Assembly: GCA_943846655.1 (NCBI GenBank)
Contig: OX044352.1
Coordinates: 62,001 to 126,000 of the forward strand
Origin: Porticoccus sp002390525
GTDB taxonomy: Bacteria > Pseudomonadota > Gammaproteobacteria > Pseudomonadales > Porticoccaceae
Direction: 5' to 3'
DNA: 64,000 bases
The notes beneath the pieces were generated by a model. The model searched no databases. It had not been told where the DNA came from and worked only from the letters and a program-made list of their open reading frames with translations. Positions 8,380-17,201 of this stretch are shown one piece after another. Every line of letters begins with the position of its first letter. The stretch's first letter is position 1. The translations under genes were made by a program, and so were the position numbers.

Positions 8380-10316
8380 TATTTGACTCCCTTTGTAAGG
8401 CATATATCGCCTAGTTCGGTTACGACAAAAGTCCAACCTTGTCGGACCAAGCACGTGAAGTATTCGTCTTCAATTACTGCTGGACCAACACCATGATTCC
8501 CAGATTTCATTTTACTTACTTGATATACAGGCAAATCATTCCATTCCTGGTTATCGCCAAAAATAGATCTTACTGAGCTTTTAGTAGCTGCAGTACCTTG
8601 CGATACTTTAGCTTGTTGATTTGAATCCACTCTGAGTTTTTTTCTTGCAGAGAATTCTAATGTAGCTGAATCTGAACCAGATAGAGCTTTTGGAAATGAT
8701 GTTTTATCATTTAGTGTATGTGTAGTTTCATCACTACCTTTAATACCTACAATTTGAGCGTTGATCTCATAGTCGCCATCAGTATAGCCCTCAGCAAACA
8801 TATCCCGTTGAGCTTTATCAGCTAAATTAGCGTATGCCGCTTCCAGTGTTTTATTTGAAAAGTCTGCTAAAACAATTGAATAACTTTGTCCTATATCGCA
8901 AGAACCTATACCGTATGCACTAAAAACAGCAGCGGTTTTAGGTATAAATACAGTTTTTATACCAGCTTTATCTGCAATACCACAGGCACTCATTGGACCG
9001 GCGCCACCAAATGCTAATAATACTGTCTCATCTGAGACATTAGCAAATTCAACCATCTCATCAGAAACTTTTTTATCATAGGCATCACGTAATTTAACTA
9101 GAGCTTCATCTACAGAAATTCCTAGAGGACTAGCAATATTTTCATCTATTGCAGCGCGCGCTCTGTCAATATCAAGCTTAAGCCCACCTCCAAAAAAAGT
9201 TTGGGGGTCAAGCAGCCCCATCAAAAGGTTTACATCGGTCATTGTTGACTCTTTTCCGCCACGACCAAAGCTTGCTGGACCAGGAACAGCGCCAACACTT
9301 TCAGGACCCACCTGTATATCTTTTCCATTGATCGAAAGTATGGAGCTTCCTCCGACACCTGGGCTTGATATCTCACAAAGGCCAAATGAAGTTGGAACGC
9401 CCTCAACAGTGCCACGACGTGATTCGCTGACAGTATTATTGATCACTTGTCCAATATCTGTTGTGGTGCCACCAATATCCATAGATACAACATCATTAAG
9501 TTTATATTTTTTACTAAACTCTTTAACACCCTCCATACCGCCGCGGGGTCCTGAGCTGTATGTTTTTAATGCAATAGTTTTAGCGACACGAGATGCATCT
9601 CCGTCATTTCGGAAAATAAGCAATGGATTTTTTGTTCGGTATTCACGCAATCGATTTTCTGCATTATATAAGAAACTTTCCATTGCAGGGTGAAGGAAAG
9701 AGTTAATTAGCGCTGTCCAACCTCTGCGGTTGCTTGATATATCTTCTGCTAATTCACTTGCAAATAACATCGGCACTGCACCCAAAAGGTGTCGTGGATA
9801 GCTATTAAAAGCAATTCTTTTAAACTGCGATTCGCAATGAGTTGCATCATCATTATCAAAACAAACAACAACACGGTTTGCCCCTCTCGCGGTTAGTCGA
9901 GTTATAGAGGTAATAGTTTCGGCTGCACTTACTTCGTCATCCAAATCTGCTAAATCTATCTCTTCGATACGGTCTCCAACAAGAAAAGTAAATAGATCTG
10001 GGTCTTCCTCTTGCATTAATTTAATTAATTTTACATTACCTTTATTAACAACCATTCCTAATTTAGGACCCTTTCGCTCAACAATGGCATTGGTTCCTTG
10101 CGTGGTCGAGTATCTTATATGCTCGACTTCAGCAAGCAATCTAGTGACATCTTCTTGACCATAAACTGCCTTAGAGACATCTTTTAGACCATCAAAAAAA
10201 CATTTACTTAAGTCATAGGGTGTGGTGAGTGTTTTTGTTGTGTAGAAATTATTATCTTTCAGTACACATATATCGGTTAGTGTACCGCCGTTATCGATAT
10301 TAATTAACATTCCCAT
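8379..10316 (-). CDS. HyuA-type alpha subunit of ATP-dependent ketone carboxylase
   Basis: A 645-residue hydantoinase A/oxoprolinase family protein (about 70 kDa), first gene of the operon. The N-terminal ATP box is altered to IDNGGTLTD, while the second is canonical, VSMDIGGTTTDIG. STTQGTNAIVERKGPKLG and LAFGGAGPMSACGIADK are typical family boxes. It is a divergent paralogue of the alpha-prime gene downstream, so the operon has two different HyuA subunits, as in acetophenone carboxylase (alpha, alpha prime) and unlike acetone carboxylase, which has one. Start: AGG lies ahead of ATG 10316; a second ATG two codons in is also possible. Confidence 0.85.
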   Translation of the reverse strand: MGMLINIDNGGTLTDICVLKDNNFYTTKTLTTPYDLSKCFFDGLKDVSKAVYGQEDVTRLLAEVEHIRYSTTQGTNAIVERKGPKLGMVVNKGNVKLIKLMQEEDPDLFTFLVGDRIEEIDLADLDDEVSAAETITSITRLTARGANRVVVCFDNDDATHCESQFKRIAFNSYPRHLLGAVPMLFASELAEDISSNRRGWTALINSFLHPAMESFLYNAENRLREYRTKNPLLIFRNDGDASRVAKTIALKTYSSGPRGGMEGVKEFSKKYKLNDVVSMDIGGTTTDIGQVINNTVSESRRGTVEGVPTSFGLCEISSPGVGGSSILSINGKDIQVGPESVGAVPGPASFGRGGKESTMTDVNLLMGLLDPQTFFGGGLKLDIDRARAAIDENIASPLGISVDEALVKLRDAYDKKVSDEMVEFANVSDETVLLAFGGAGPMSACGIADKAGIKTVFIPKTAAVFSAYGIGSCDIGQSYSIVLADFSNKTLEAAYANLADKAQRDMFAEGYTDGDYEINAQIVGIKGSDETTHTLNDKTSFPKALSGSDSATLEFSARKKLRVDSNQQAKVSQGTAATKSSVRSIFGDNQEWNDLPVYQVSKMKSGNHGVGPAVIEDEYFTCLVRQGWTFVVTELGDICLTKGVK

Positions 10317-10835
10317 ATCGAGCTACCTTAATTCTGTGGTTCTAGAAAGTTTAAAAAAACAAGTTGTTAGATTCAATTATAGTTATATTAAGAGGTAAAG
10401 TATCTGCTGGCAAACAAATTTATCTGAAAGTTGTTTATCCAAAACCACCCAATAAAGCTTAAATTATTCTAATAAACCAAGTTATCCGTGTATGTGAGAT
10501 TCAAAGGGTTAATTAGTGCTATCGCTAACATCCTCCGCTATTTATTCTCACACATATTTAATATAAATAAGCTTATTTACGCAAACAAGGTCCTATTTTA
10601 TCGTTAAAACTCACAAATTATATCATAATCCACAATTTTTCTAACAAATTTTCTCTAATCATTTCAAAAACACATAATTTTTCAAGTAAACTTTAGTAGC
10701 AAGGAGCTAAAAATTGAAAATGCTGCAATTTTGAGATATTTTTTAAAAAATGGATATCTAGGGATGAGGTATTAGATTTACTTGCATTATTATTTGAGTG
10801 GGGCTCTGAACATTTTGAATACTTAGATTAAAATC
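10317..10835. other. Noncoding, AT-rich leader region of the carboxylase operon
   Basis: About 520 bases without a believable gene on either strand. It must contain the promoter of the minus-strand carboxylase operon, but I cannot place -35/-10 boxes with confidence. A spaced inverted repeat, TGTGAGATT near 10495 and AATCTCACA-like TTCTCACA near 10547, is a weak candidate for a regulator site. No transcription factor gene lies in the window next to the operon. Confidence 0.4.
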
Positions 10836-10926
10836 TGGCGGAGAGAGAGGGATTCGAACCCTCGATAGGATATTAACCTATACTCCCTTAGCAGGGGAGC
10901 GCCTTCAGCCACTCGGCCACCTCTCC
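10836..10926 (-). tRNA. tRNA-Ser (anticodon GCT)
   Basis: A 91-nt cloverleaf read on the minus strand: acceptor GGAGAGG pairing with TCTCTCC, anticodon loop CTGCTAA (anticodon GCT), a long variable arm typical of type II serine tRNAs, T arm GAGGG-TTCGAAT-CCCTC, discriminator G and an encoded CCA. It reads AGC/AGU codons. It lies 117 bp downstream of lysC on the same strand, as in many gammaproteobacteria, but csrA is not between them. Confidence 0.97.
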
Positions 10927-11043
10927 AGATAATACAATGCCACTCATCAGAATGATGATGATTCTGCGGCGATATCATAGCAACACCACTTAAGAAATCA
11001 ATCGCACAGGGAATCTAAAAAAACACTAAAATCAATTTATAAG

Positions 11044-12276
11044 CTACAAATCAACGGTATCTTGATCTAGGCCGAAAATACTGTGTAGCGATCTTACAGA
11101 CAAATCCAGCAAATTTTCAGCAATGACTACTGTAATTTTAATTTCTGAAGTACTTATCATCTGAATATTCACATTTTCCTTGCCTAGGGTATCAAACATG
11201 GTTGCAGCAACGCCTGCATGTGATCTCATACCAACACCCACCAGAGCAAGCTTAGCTATATTTTCATCGGACTCCACTGAAGTAGCCCCTAACTCAATAG
11301 CTACTTTATTCAAAACATCCTCTGCTTTTTTCATTTCATTTCGATGAACAGTAAATGTTAGTGAAGCTGTTTTATCTTGAGCAACGTTTTGCACGATTAC
11401 ATCAACCTCGATATTGGCTCGACCAACTGCCCCTAGGATTCTAGCGGCGCTGCCAGGAATATCTGGAATACCTCGAACAGTAAGCTTTGCCTCATCTCGA
11501 TTAAATGCGATGCCTGAAACAATTGGTTTTTCCATATTGAGATTATCCTCAAGTGTAATTAGAGTTCCGGATCCTTCATTAAAAGTAGACAAAACTCTTA
11601 AAGGAATCTTATATTTTCCAGCAAATTCTACAGCTCTTATTTGTAATACTTTAGAGCCTTGACTTGCCATCTCGAGCATTTCTTCAAAAGTAATACTATC
11701 CAAACGCCGAGCATTTTCAACTACACGTGGATCTGTTGTATATACGCCATCAACATCTGTATATATTTGGCATTCTTCTGCTTTCAATGCAACAGCTAAA
11801 GCGACTGCAGTTGTATCTGATCCACCCCTGCCGAGGGTCGTGATATTCCCTTGCTCATCAACTCCTTGAAATCCTGCCACTACAATCACCTGTCCTTTAG
11901 CTAAATCTTTTTGTATACGACTAGGTTCTATATCTAATATTCGGGCTTTAGAATAAGCGTTATCAGTAAGTATAGGGACTTGAGAGCCAATATAAGATTT
12001 CGCTTTGCATCCTCTTTTATGCAAAGCAATACACAATAAGGCTACTGTAACTTGTTCTCCTGTTGATAACAGAGCATCCATTTCGCGTGAGCTTGCAGTT
12101 TCATCAATTCTATTTGCAAGCTTAATCAAGCGATTAGTCTCGCCACTCATAGCAGATACTACTACCACTATATTATCGCCGCGTTTGTGAAAACCGGAGA
12201 TTTTATCTGCTACAGACTCGATTCTTTCTACAGTAGCGACTGAAGTTCCACCAAATTTTTGAACTAGTAAACTCAT
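11044..12276 (-). CDS. lysC: Aspartate kinase
   Basis: A 410-residue aspartokinase: aspartate + ATP to aspartyl-phosphate, the first step to lysine, threonine, methionine and diaminopimelate. The catalytic KFGGTSV box (7-13) and the GRGGSDTTAVALA loop are present. The C-terminal third has two ACT domains (GIPDIPGSAARILG and ALVGVGMRSHAGVAATMF), which normally give allosteric inhibition by lysine and/or threonine. No homoserine dehydrogenase domain is fused. It is downstream of alaS, the conserved gammaproteobacterial order. Confidence 0.96.
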   Translation of the reverse strand: MSLLVQKFGGTSVATVERIESVADKISGFHKRGDNIVVVVSAMSGETNRLIKLANRIDETASSREMDALLSTGEQVTVALLCIALHKRGCKAKSYIGSQVPILTDNAYSKARILDIEPSRIQKDLAKGQVIVVAGFQGVDEQGNITTLGRGGSDTTAVALAVALKAEECQIYTDVDGVYTTDPRVVENARRLDSITFEEMLEMASQGSKVLQIRAVEFAGKYKIPLRVLSTFNEGSGTLITLEDNLNMEKPIVSGIAFNRDEAKLTVRGIPDIPGSAARILGAVGRANIEVDVIVQNVAQDKTASLTFTVHRNEMKKAEDVLNKVAIELGATSVESDENIAKLALVGVGMRSHAGVAATMFDTLGKENVNIQMISTSEIKITVVIAENLLDLSVRSLHSIFGLDQDTVDL

Positions 12277-12437
12277 GTATAACTCAGACTTTGTAGTGTA
12301 TTTGGTATTGCATTCTGCCTTAATATCACTAAAGACACATTACAATAGTTGCAAAATGGTGCGCAATTAAACACCATATTGTTTTCAAAGTTAAGGAATA
12401 TCGGCTTCACAAGCTAACAAAAATAGCAGCATATAAA

Positions 12438-15038
12438 TCAATTTATCAATTTTTCTTTGACCCAAACAAAGACTGAACTCATTACCTCAGGTAGAGCAAT
12501 GATTTTCGTGCCTCCGCCCTGAGCCATGTCTCTACGACCTCCACCCTTTCCATCTAATTGACTAGCTACAAATTGCATTAGATCTCCTGCATGAATTGCT
12601 TCAGGTATTCCTTTGGTTAACCCTGAAACTAATGAAATTTTATCTCCTTGAATTACAGCTAATATAACTATGCTCTCTGCTAGCTTATTTTTTACTTGAT
12701 CCACTGTATCCCTGAGTGTTTTTGGATCAACACCTTCTAAAACAACAGATAAAACGTTTATGCCACTGATTTCCTTGGCTTGCGATAAAAGATCTGAGCC
12801 TGCCTTACCAGATATTTTTGATTGCAAGCTTGCGTTTTCTTTTTCTAGCCCCTTTGATTCGGCTAACAAAGATTTTGCTTTTTCAAGGATATTTTTTGGG
12901 CTTGTTTTAAAAACAGCACATACGCCCTCAAGATCTTGCTCTAATCTATCAAAGTGATTCAATACAGCCTCGCCAGTTACAGCTTCAATACGACGGATAC
13001 CAGCAGCAATACCCGCTTCAGATATGATTTTAAATACACCAATGTTACCTGTGCGAAGAGTATGCGTGCCCCCACAAAGCTCAATAGAAAATCCATCGCC
13101 CATTGTTAGCACTCTTACCTCGTCGCCATACTTCTCACCGAATAAAGACATAGCTCCTTTTTGTTTAGCAGTCTTCATGTCGCAAACCTCAGTTATTATT
13201 AAAGTATTACGACGAATTTCGTCATTAACGATCTTTTCGATGATTTTCTTTTGCAAGGAGCTGAGAGCATTTGGATGACTAAAATCAAATCGAAGACGAT
13301 TGCTATCTACCAAGGAGCCTTTTTGTAAGACATCATCACCCAAAACTTTTCTTAGGGCTGCATGCAACAAGTGAGTTGCAGAGTGATTAATTTCAGTTGC
13401 TAATCGGATGCTCGTATCGACCACAGAATCAACTTTTTGACCAACAGACATAGATCCATTAGAAAGAATACCAATATGCAAGTAATGCTCGCCTTGTTTT
13501 TGACAGTCTGTTACAGAAAACTCAGAAGCATCAGAAATCAACAGCCCATGATCTCCCACCTGGCCTCCAGATTCTGCATAAAAGGAAGTGCTGTCTAGAA
13601 CTACTGCAGCTTCTTCACCCTCTGAAATACCTTCAACTAAATTACCGTTTAATATTATAGCTACAATATTTCCTTGGACTGCAGTTGATCCATAACCATT
13701 AAACTCAGTCTTTCCACTCAGTTCAAAATTTTGAGCATATTCAACATTAAATTTTCCGACCGATCTTGCTTTATCTCGTTGTGCCTCCATACATTTTTCA
13801 TATCCACACATATCAAGTGTAAGACCCTTTTCTCTTGCAATATCATTGACCAAATCAACAGGAAAACCATATGTATCATAAAGTGTAAAAACTATATTCC
13901 CTGGAATTATAGTGTCATTTAATTTCTCCAAAAAAGAGTTCAGTAAAGACATACCTCTATCTAGGGTCTTCTGGAACTGCTGTTCTTCCTTTAAAAGTAC
14001 TTTTTCAACTCTAGTTTTAGCCTTAATTAATTCTGGATATGCTTCCCCCATAATCGAACAGAGGTCTGAAACTAAAGAATAAAAAAATGGTTGTTTTTGT
14101 CCTAGTTGATTTCCATGACGAATAGCTCTTCGAATGATACGTCGTAAGACATAGCCGCGGCCTTCGTTTGATGGAAAAACCCCATCTACTATCAAAAAAC
14201 TACAAGAACGAATATGGTCTGCTATCACCCTAAGAGACTTATTTTCACAATCTTTTGTGTTGGTTGCTTTAGCAGCAGACTTCAGCAAGGATTGAAAAAG
14301 ATCTACCTCATAATTATTGTGGACGCCCTGCATTACTGCAGCTATTCTTTCAAGGCCCATTCCTGTATCGACAGATGGATTTGGGAGGGGCTCCATAGTT
14401 CCGTCTGCTTTCTTTTCATATTGCATGAAAACTAAATTCCATATTTCAATATAACGATCAAGATCGTCATGCTTACTTCCAGGCGGTCCACCAGATACTT
14501 CTTCACCATGATCATAAAATATTTCTGAGCAGGGGCCGCAAGGACCTGTTTCTCCCATCTGCCAGAAATTGTCAACACCCAATCTTGAAAAGCGATTTGG
14601 ATTCACACCTATCTCGTTGAGCCATATTTTTTCTGCTTCCGTATCTGTTTCGTGAACAGTAATCCATAGGCGCTCTTCAGGCAAGCCAAGCTCTTCTGTC
14701 AAGAATTTCCATGCAAATATAATTGCCTCGTGCTTAAAATAATCACCAAAGCTAAAATTCCCTAACATTTCAAAAAAAGTATGATGTCTGGCTGTATAAC
14801 CTACATTTTCTAGATCGTTATGTTTTCCTCCAGCTCTCACACATCGTTGTGAAGAAGTCGCTCTGAGATATTTTCGGTTCTCTTTACCTAGAAATATATC
14901 TTTGAATTGAACCATACCCGCATTTGTGAATAACAAAGATTGGTCATTAGTAGGCACTAGGCTACTGCTGCTGACCAACTTATGGTTATGCTTCTCAAAA
15001 TAATCAAGGAAAGATTGTCGAATTTTAGAAATTTTCAT
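12438..15038 (-). CDS. alaS: Alanyl-tRNA synthetase
   Basis: About 866 residues. Charges tRNA-Ala in the cytoplasm. The class II core carries ARHHTFFEMLGNFSFGDYFK and GPCGPCSEIFYD. The editing domain has its zinc-site pieces HSATHLLHAAL and ELCGGTHTLRTG, and the C-terminal glycine-rich GKGGGRRDMAQGGG is intact. I chose ATG 15038 (MKISKIRQSFLDYF, the usual family N-terminus); the open frame also allows a TTG start six codons upstream. The spacer to lysC (161 bp) has only a weak ATGGTG/CACCAT hairpin. Confidence 0.97.
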   Translation of the reverse strand: MKISKIRQSFLDYFEKHNHKLVSSSSLVPTNDQSLLFTNAGMVQFKDIFLGKENRKYLRATSSQRCVRAGGKHNDLENVGYTARHHTFFEMLGNFSFGDYFKHEAIIFAWKFLTEELGLPEERLWITVHETDTEAEKIWLNEIGVNPNRFSRLGVDNFWQMGETGPCGPCSEIFYDHGEEVSGGPPGSKHDDLDRYIEIWNLVFMQYEKKADGTMEPLPNPSVDTGMGLERIAAVMQGVHNNYEVDLFQSLLKSAAKATNTKDCENKSLRVIADHIRSCSFLIVDGVFPSNEGRGYVLRRIIRRAIRHGNQLGQKQPFFYSLVSDLCSIMGEAYPELIKAKTRVEKVLLKEEQQFQKTLDRGMSLLNSFLEKLNDTIIPGNIVFTLYDTYGFPVDLVNDIAREKGLTLDMCGYEKCMEAQRDKARSVGKFNVEYAQNFELSGKTEFNGYGSTAVQGNIVAIILNGNLVEGISEGEEAAVVLDSTSFYAESGGQVGDHGLLISDASEFSVTDCQKQGEHYLHIGILSNGSMSVGQKVDSVVDTSIRLATEINHSATHLLHAALRKVLGDDVLQKGSLVDSNRLRFDFSHPNALSSLQKKIIEKIVNDEIRRNTLIITEVCDMKTAKQKGAMSLFGEKYGDEVRVLTMGDGFSIELCGGTHTLRTGNIGVFKIISEAGIAAGIRRIEAVTGEAVLNHFDRLEQDLEGVCAVFKTSPKNILEKAKSLLAESKGLEKENASLQSKISGKAGSDLLSQAKEISGINVLSVVLEGVDPKTLRDTVDQVKNKLAESIVILAVIQGDKISLVSGLTKGIPEAIHAGDLMQFVASQLDGKGGGRRDMAQGGGTKIIALPEVMSSVFVWVKEKLIN

Positions 15039-15134
15039 AATAAATTTAACCCACAACCTTATCTGAGGTATTTGAAAAGATTTTATAGTATTGCCAAATA
15101 AAATCTAATTTTTCCTGAGAGCTACGCAGTAATA

Positions 15135-15485
15135 CTAAAAGCTAAGATTACTCTCTAAAAATTTCTTATTTCCTAACAAATGTAAGTGCAGATGAAATAC
15201 AGTCTGACCGGCTTCAGCACCATTATTAATTACTATTCGGAAAGCTTCGCTTATTCCCGCTTCTTTCGCTATATCGCAAGCTACTAGCAACAAATGTCCC
15301 AACAAGCTCTCGTCCACCGGAGCAGCATTTGCAAGCATAGGGATAGGCTTTTTGGGGATAATCAGCAAATGCGTAGGAGCCTGAGGTGCTATATCCTTTA
15401 TAGCAATACATTGCTCATCTTCGTAAACTATATCTGCGCATGTATCCCCATTAATTATTTTTTCAAAAAGCGTTTTATCTGTCAT
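15135..15485 (-). CDS. HIT-family nucleotide hydrolase (HinT-like)
   Basis: A 116-residue histidine-triad protein with the full HLHLHLL motif (FHLHLHLLGNK) near the C-terminus and the N-terminal FEKIINGDTCADIVYED box. HinT proteins hydrolyse adenosine phosphoramidates and bound aminoacyl-AMP; a small cytosolic housekeeping enzyme. Same strand as the neighbouring short Trm112-like gene. Confidence 0.92.
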   Translation of the reverse strand: MTDKTLFEKIINGDTCADIVYEDEQCIAIKDIAPQAPTHLLIIPKKPIPMLANAAPVDESLLGHLLLVACDIAKEAGISEAFRIVINNGAEAGQTVFHLHLHLLGNKKFLESNLSF

Positions 15486-15538
15486 TCTCTAAACAACCTC
15501 AACTAAAAGTTATTAACCAACTATACATTAACTAAATA

Positions 15539-15724
15539 TTAACTGAGTTTTTCATCGGCATTTAACTGGCGAGCTTCCGTTTCAAGCATTATTGGAATGC
15601 CATCTCTAATAGGGTAGGCAAGTCCGCTTGCACGGCAAACAAGCTCATCATTGTCTTTAAGATACTCAAGTGGAGCCTTGCTAACTGGACAGACCAAAAT
15701 GGATAATAAATTTTTATCAATCAT
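15539..15724 (-). CDS. Trm112/YcaR-family small protein
   Basis: A 61-residue protein of the Trm112-like (UPF0434) family, with the N-terminal DKNLLSILVCPVSKAPLEY and LAYPIRDGIPIMLETEAR boxes. In many members the first Cys pairs with further cysteines for zinc; here one C-P pair and one more Cys are seen, so zinc binding is uncertain. Related proteins act as partners of methyltransferases; the bacterial role is not settled. Confidence 0.88.
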   Translation of the reverse strand: MIDKNLLSILVCPVSKAPLEYLKDNDELVCRASGLAYPIRDGIPIMLETEARQLNADEKLS

Positions 15725-15781
15725 GCTAATCCTTAATGTAAGATCGTAAAATATAAGTTTAAGTCAAAGGAGGAAGTAAAA

Positions 15782-16600
15782 CTATGGAACAAGGGGAAAA
15801 TATTTCATTACTAATTGTGGATCAAGTCTTACATCAAGCCAATTTATTCTCCAATCAAGATGTGGACCTGTTGCCCTTCCGGTAGCACCAACCTTACCTA
15901 TTAAGTCTCCTCTATTTACCCTCTCGCCAACATCAACACTGATTTCGCTGAGATGAATATAGGTCGAGCTAATTCCAAAACCATGTGAAATAATTAGGGT
16001 CCCCCCAGAATACAACATATTAGGATGCACAAGTTCTACAGCCCCCGGAGCGGGTGCAAAAACAGGAGTACCTGTTGGAGCTGCTATATCTAAACCATAG
16101 TGCGGATTACCAGGATATCCATTATAAAATCTTCGACTCCCATAAACACCAGTAATAGGGCCCTTCAACGGCATAACAAAGCCAGATAAAAAATCTAGGC
16201 TATTATTTATTTTTGCCCTTGCAATCCAAACTTGTTCTGATTCTTTTTTTATTCTTTCGCTTAATGCGCTAGGAGGCTTTACAGTATTTTGGGGGACACC
16301 AAAAATTTTTTGCTCTTTATATTCTCTTTGGTGAACCGAAAATATATATAATTTTTTTTCATTTTTTTTATTAATTGAGGTTAAAGTAATCTTTTCTGGA
16401 GCATTACGACCAAGCCCAAAAATAAAAAAACCGCTTTCATCAACCCTTATATCTCGACCCATCATTTCTAGTGTTGTACCTGGATCTACCTGACCAGATA
16501 CAATAGAACCCTGAGATAGCTGGCCATTTATTTCGACTCCAAAAAGGCTGAGGGGCACTGAAAGCAACGAAAGGAATAATATATTTTTTAAACTCATCAT
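15782..16600 (-). CDS. Secreted M23-family peptidase (LytM domain)
   Basis: About 272 residues with an N-terminal signal peptide (MMSLKNILFLSLLSVPLSLFG) if started at 16600. The longer open frame would overlap recX and hide the signal, so I reject it. The peptidase domain has the zinc box HYGLDIAAPTGTPVFAP, then YIHLSEISVDVGERV and GATGRATGPHLDWRINW. In classical M23 enzymes the last box is HxH; here the second His is Asp. It probably cuts or senses peptidoglycan cross-bridges in the periplasm; whether it is catalytic is open because of that replacement. Confidence 0.85.
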   Translation of the reverse strand: MMSLKNILFLSLLSVPLSLFGVEINGQLSQGSIVSGQVDPGTTLEMMGRDIRVDESGFFIFGLGRNAPEKITLTSINKKNEKKLYIFSVHQREYKEQKIFGVPQNTVKPPSALSERIKKESEQVWIARAKINNSLDFLSGFVMPLKGPITGVYGSRRFYNGYPGNPHYGLDIAAPTGTPVFAPAPGAVELVHPNMLYSGGTLIISHGFGISSTYIHLSEISVDVGERVNRGDLIGKVGATGRATGPHLDWRINWLDVRLDPQLVMKYFPLVP

Positions 16601-16634
16601 TAAATAATTAAAATATCCAGTTAATTGATTTTTG

Positions 16635-17093
16635 TTATTTACAACATGCGGATATATGCTCAGATTTAAAACCACGATACTTTAGAAAATTATTTATTTT
16701 CACTTTTTCATTGAATTCGCAGCTAGTACTATAACCATATTTTTTTATTAAAACTTTTTTAGCTAGCTCGAACCAATCTACTCCGCATTCTGTAACAACT
16801 TTTACCGTTATATCATTTGAAACCTTGCAGTTTTTTAGCTCAGCAACAATCCTATCTGGCCCGTATCCTTTTCTTATCCTTGTTGCTGTAAGCATTTCAG
16901 CAAAGCGAAAATCAGACTGAAGATTTAAATCCCTTAAATCTATCATAACATCATAGATTAGCTTCGATTCATCCGGAAATATTTTGACTAACTTTTGTAA
17001 TAAATCATCGAACGAGTGCTCTCTTCGAGAAAGTAATGTCATGGCACGATATTTAACATTGACATATTTTTTTATTTCTTTTTTATTTTCCAT
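16635..17093 (-). CDS. recX: RecX regulatory protein
   Basis: A 152-residue, helix-rich protein directly downstream of recA. The RecX signature is seen in RAMTLLSRREHSFDDLLQKL and FAEMLTATRIRKGYGPDRI. RecX caps and restrains RecA filaments. A strong terminator lies between recA and recX, so recX expression would come from readthrough or its own promoter. Confidence 0.9.
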   Translation of the reverse strand: MENKKEIKKYVNVKYRAMTLLSRREHSFDDLLQKLVKIFPDESKLIYDVMIDLRDLNLQSDFRFAEMLTATRIRKGYGPDRIVAELKNCKVSNDITVKVVTECGVDWFELAKKVLIKKYGYSTSCEFNEKVKINNFLKYRGFKSEHISACCK

Positions 17094-17142
17094 AAAAATA
17101 AAGCCAATCTTCTATATTCTGCTACAAATGCTATGAGTTATT

Positions 17143-17176
17143 AAAAAAACCATACCTCGTACCCAAGTATGGTTTT
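17143..17176 (-). terminator. Rho-independent terminator of recA
   Basis: On the minus strand, a perfect 10-bp stem AAAACCATAC/GTATGGTTTT (17146-17155 with 17167-17176) and an 11-nt loop, ending in a run of T. It lies 26 bp after the recA stop and before recX. Confidence 0.85.
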
Positions 17177-17201
17177 ATATAGCAACATTGATAATTTATT
17201 T

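Noticed and set aside
5763..10316. Hydantoinase or 5-oxoprolinase operon
   Set aside because: The zinc-ribbon gamma subunit, the long HyuB and the adjacent ligase and thiolase point to a ketone carboxylase.
12356..12377. A terminator between alaS and lysC
   Set aside because: The ATGGTG/CACCAT stem is only 6 bp with a 10-nt loop and no good T-run.
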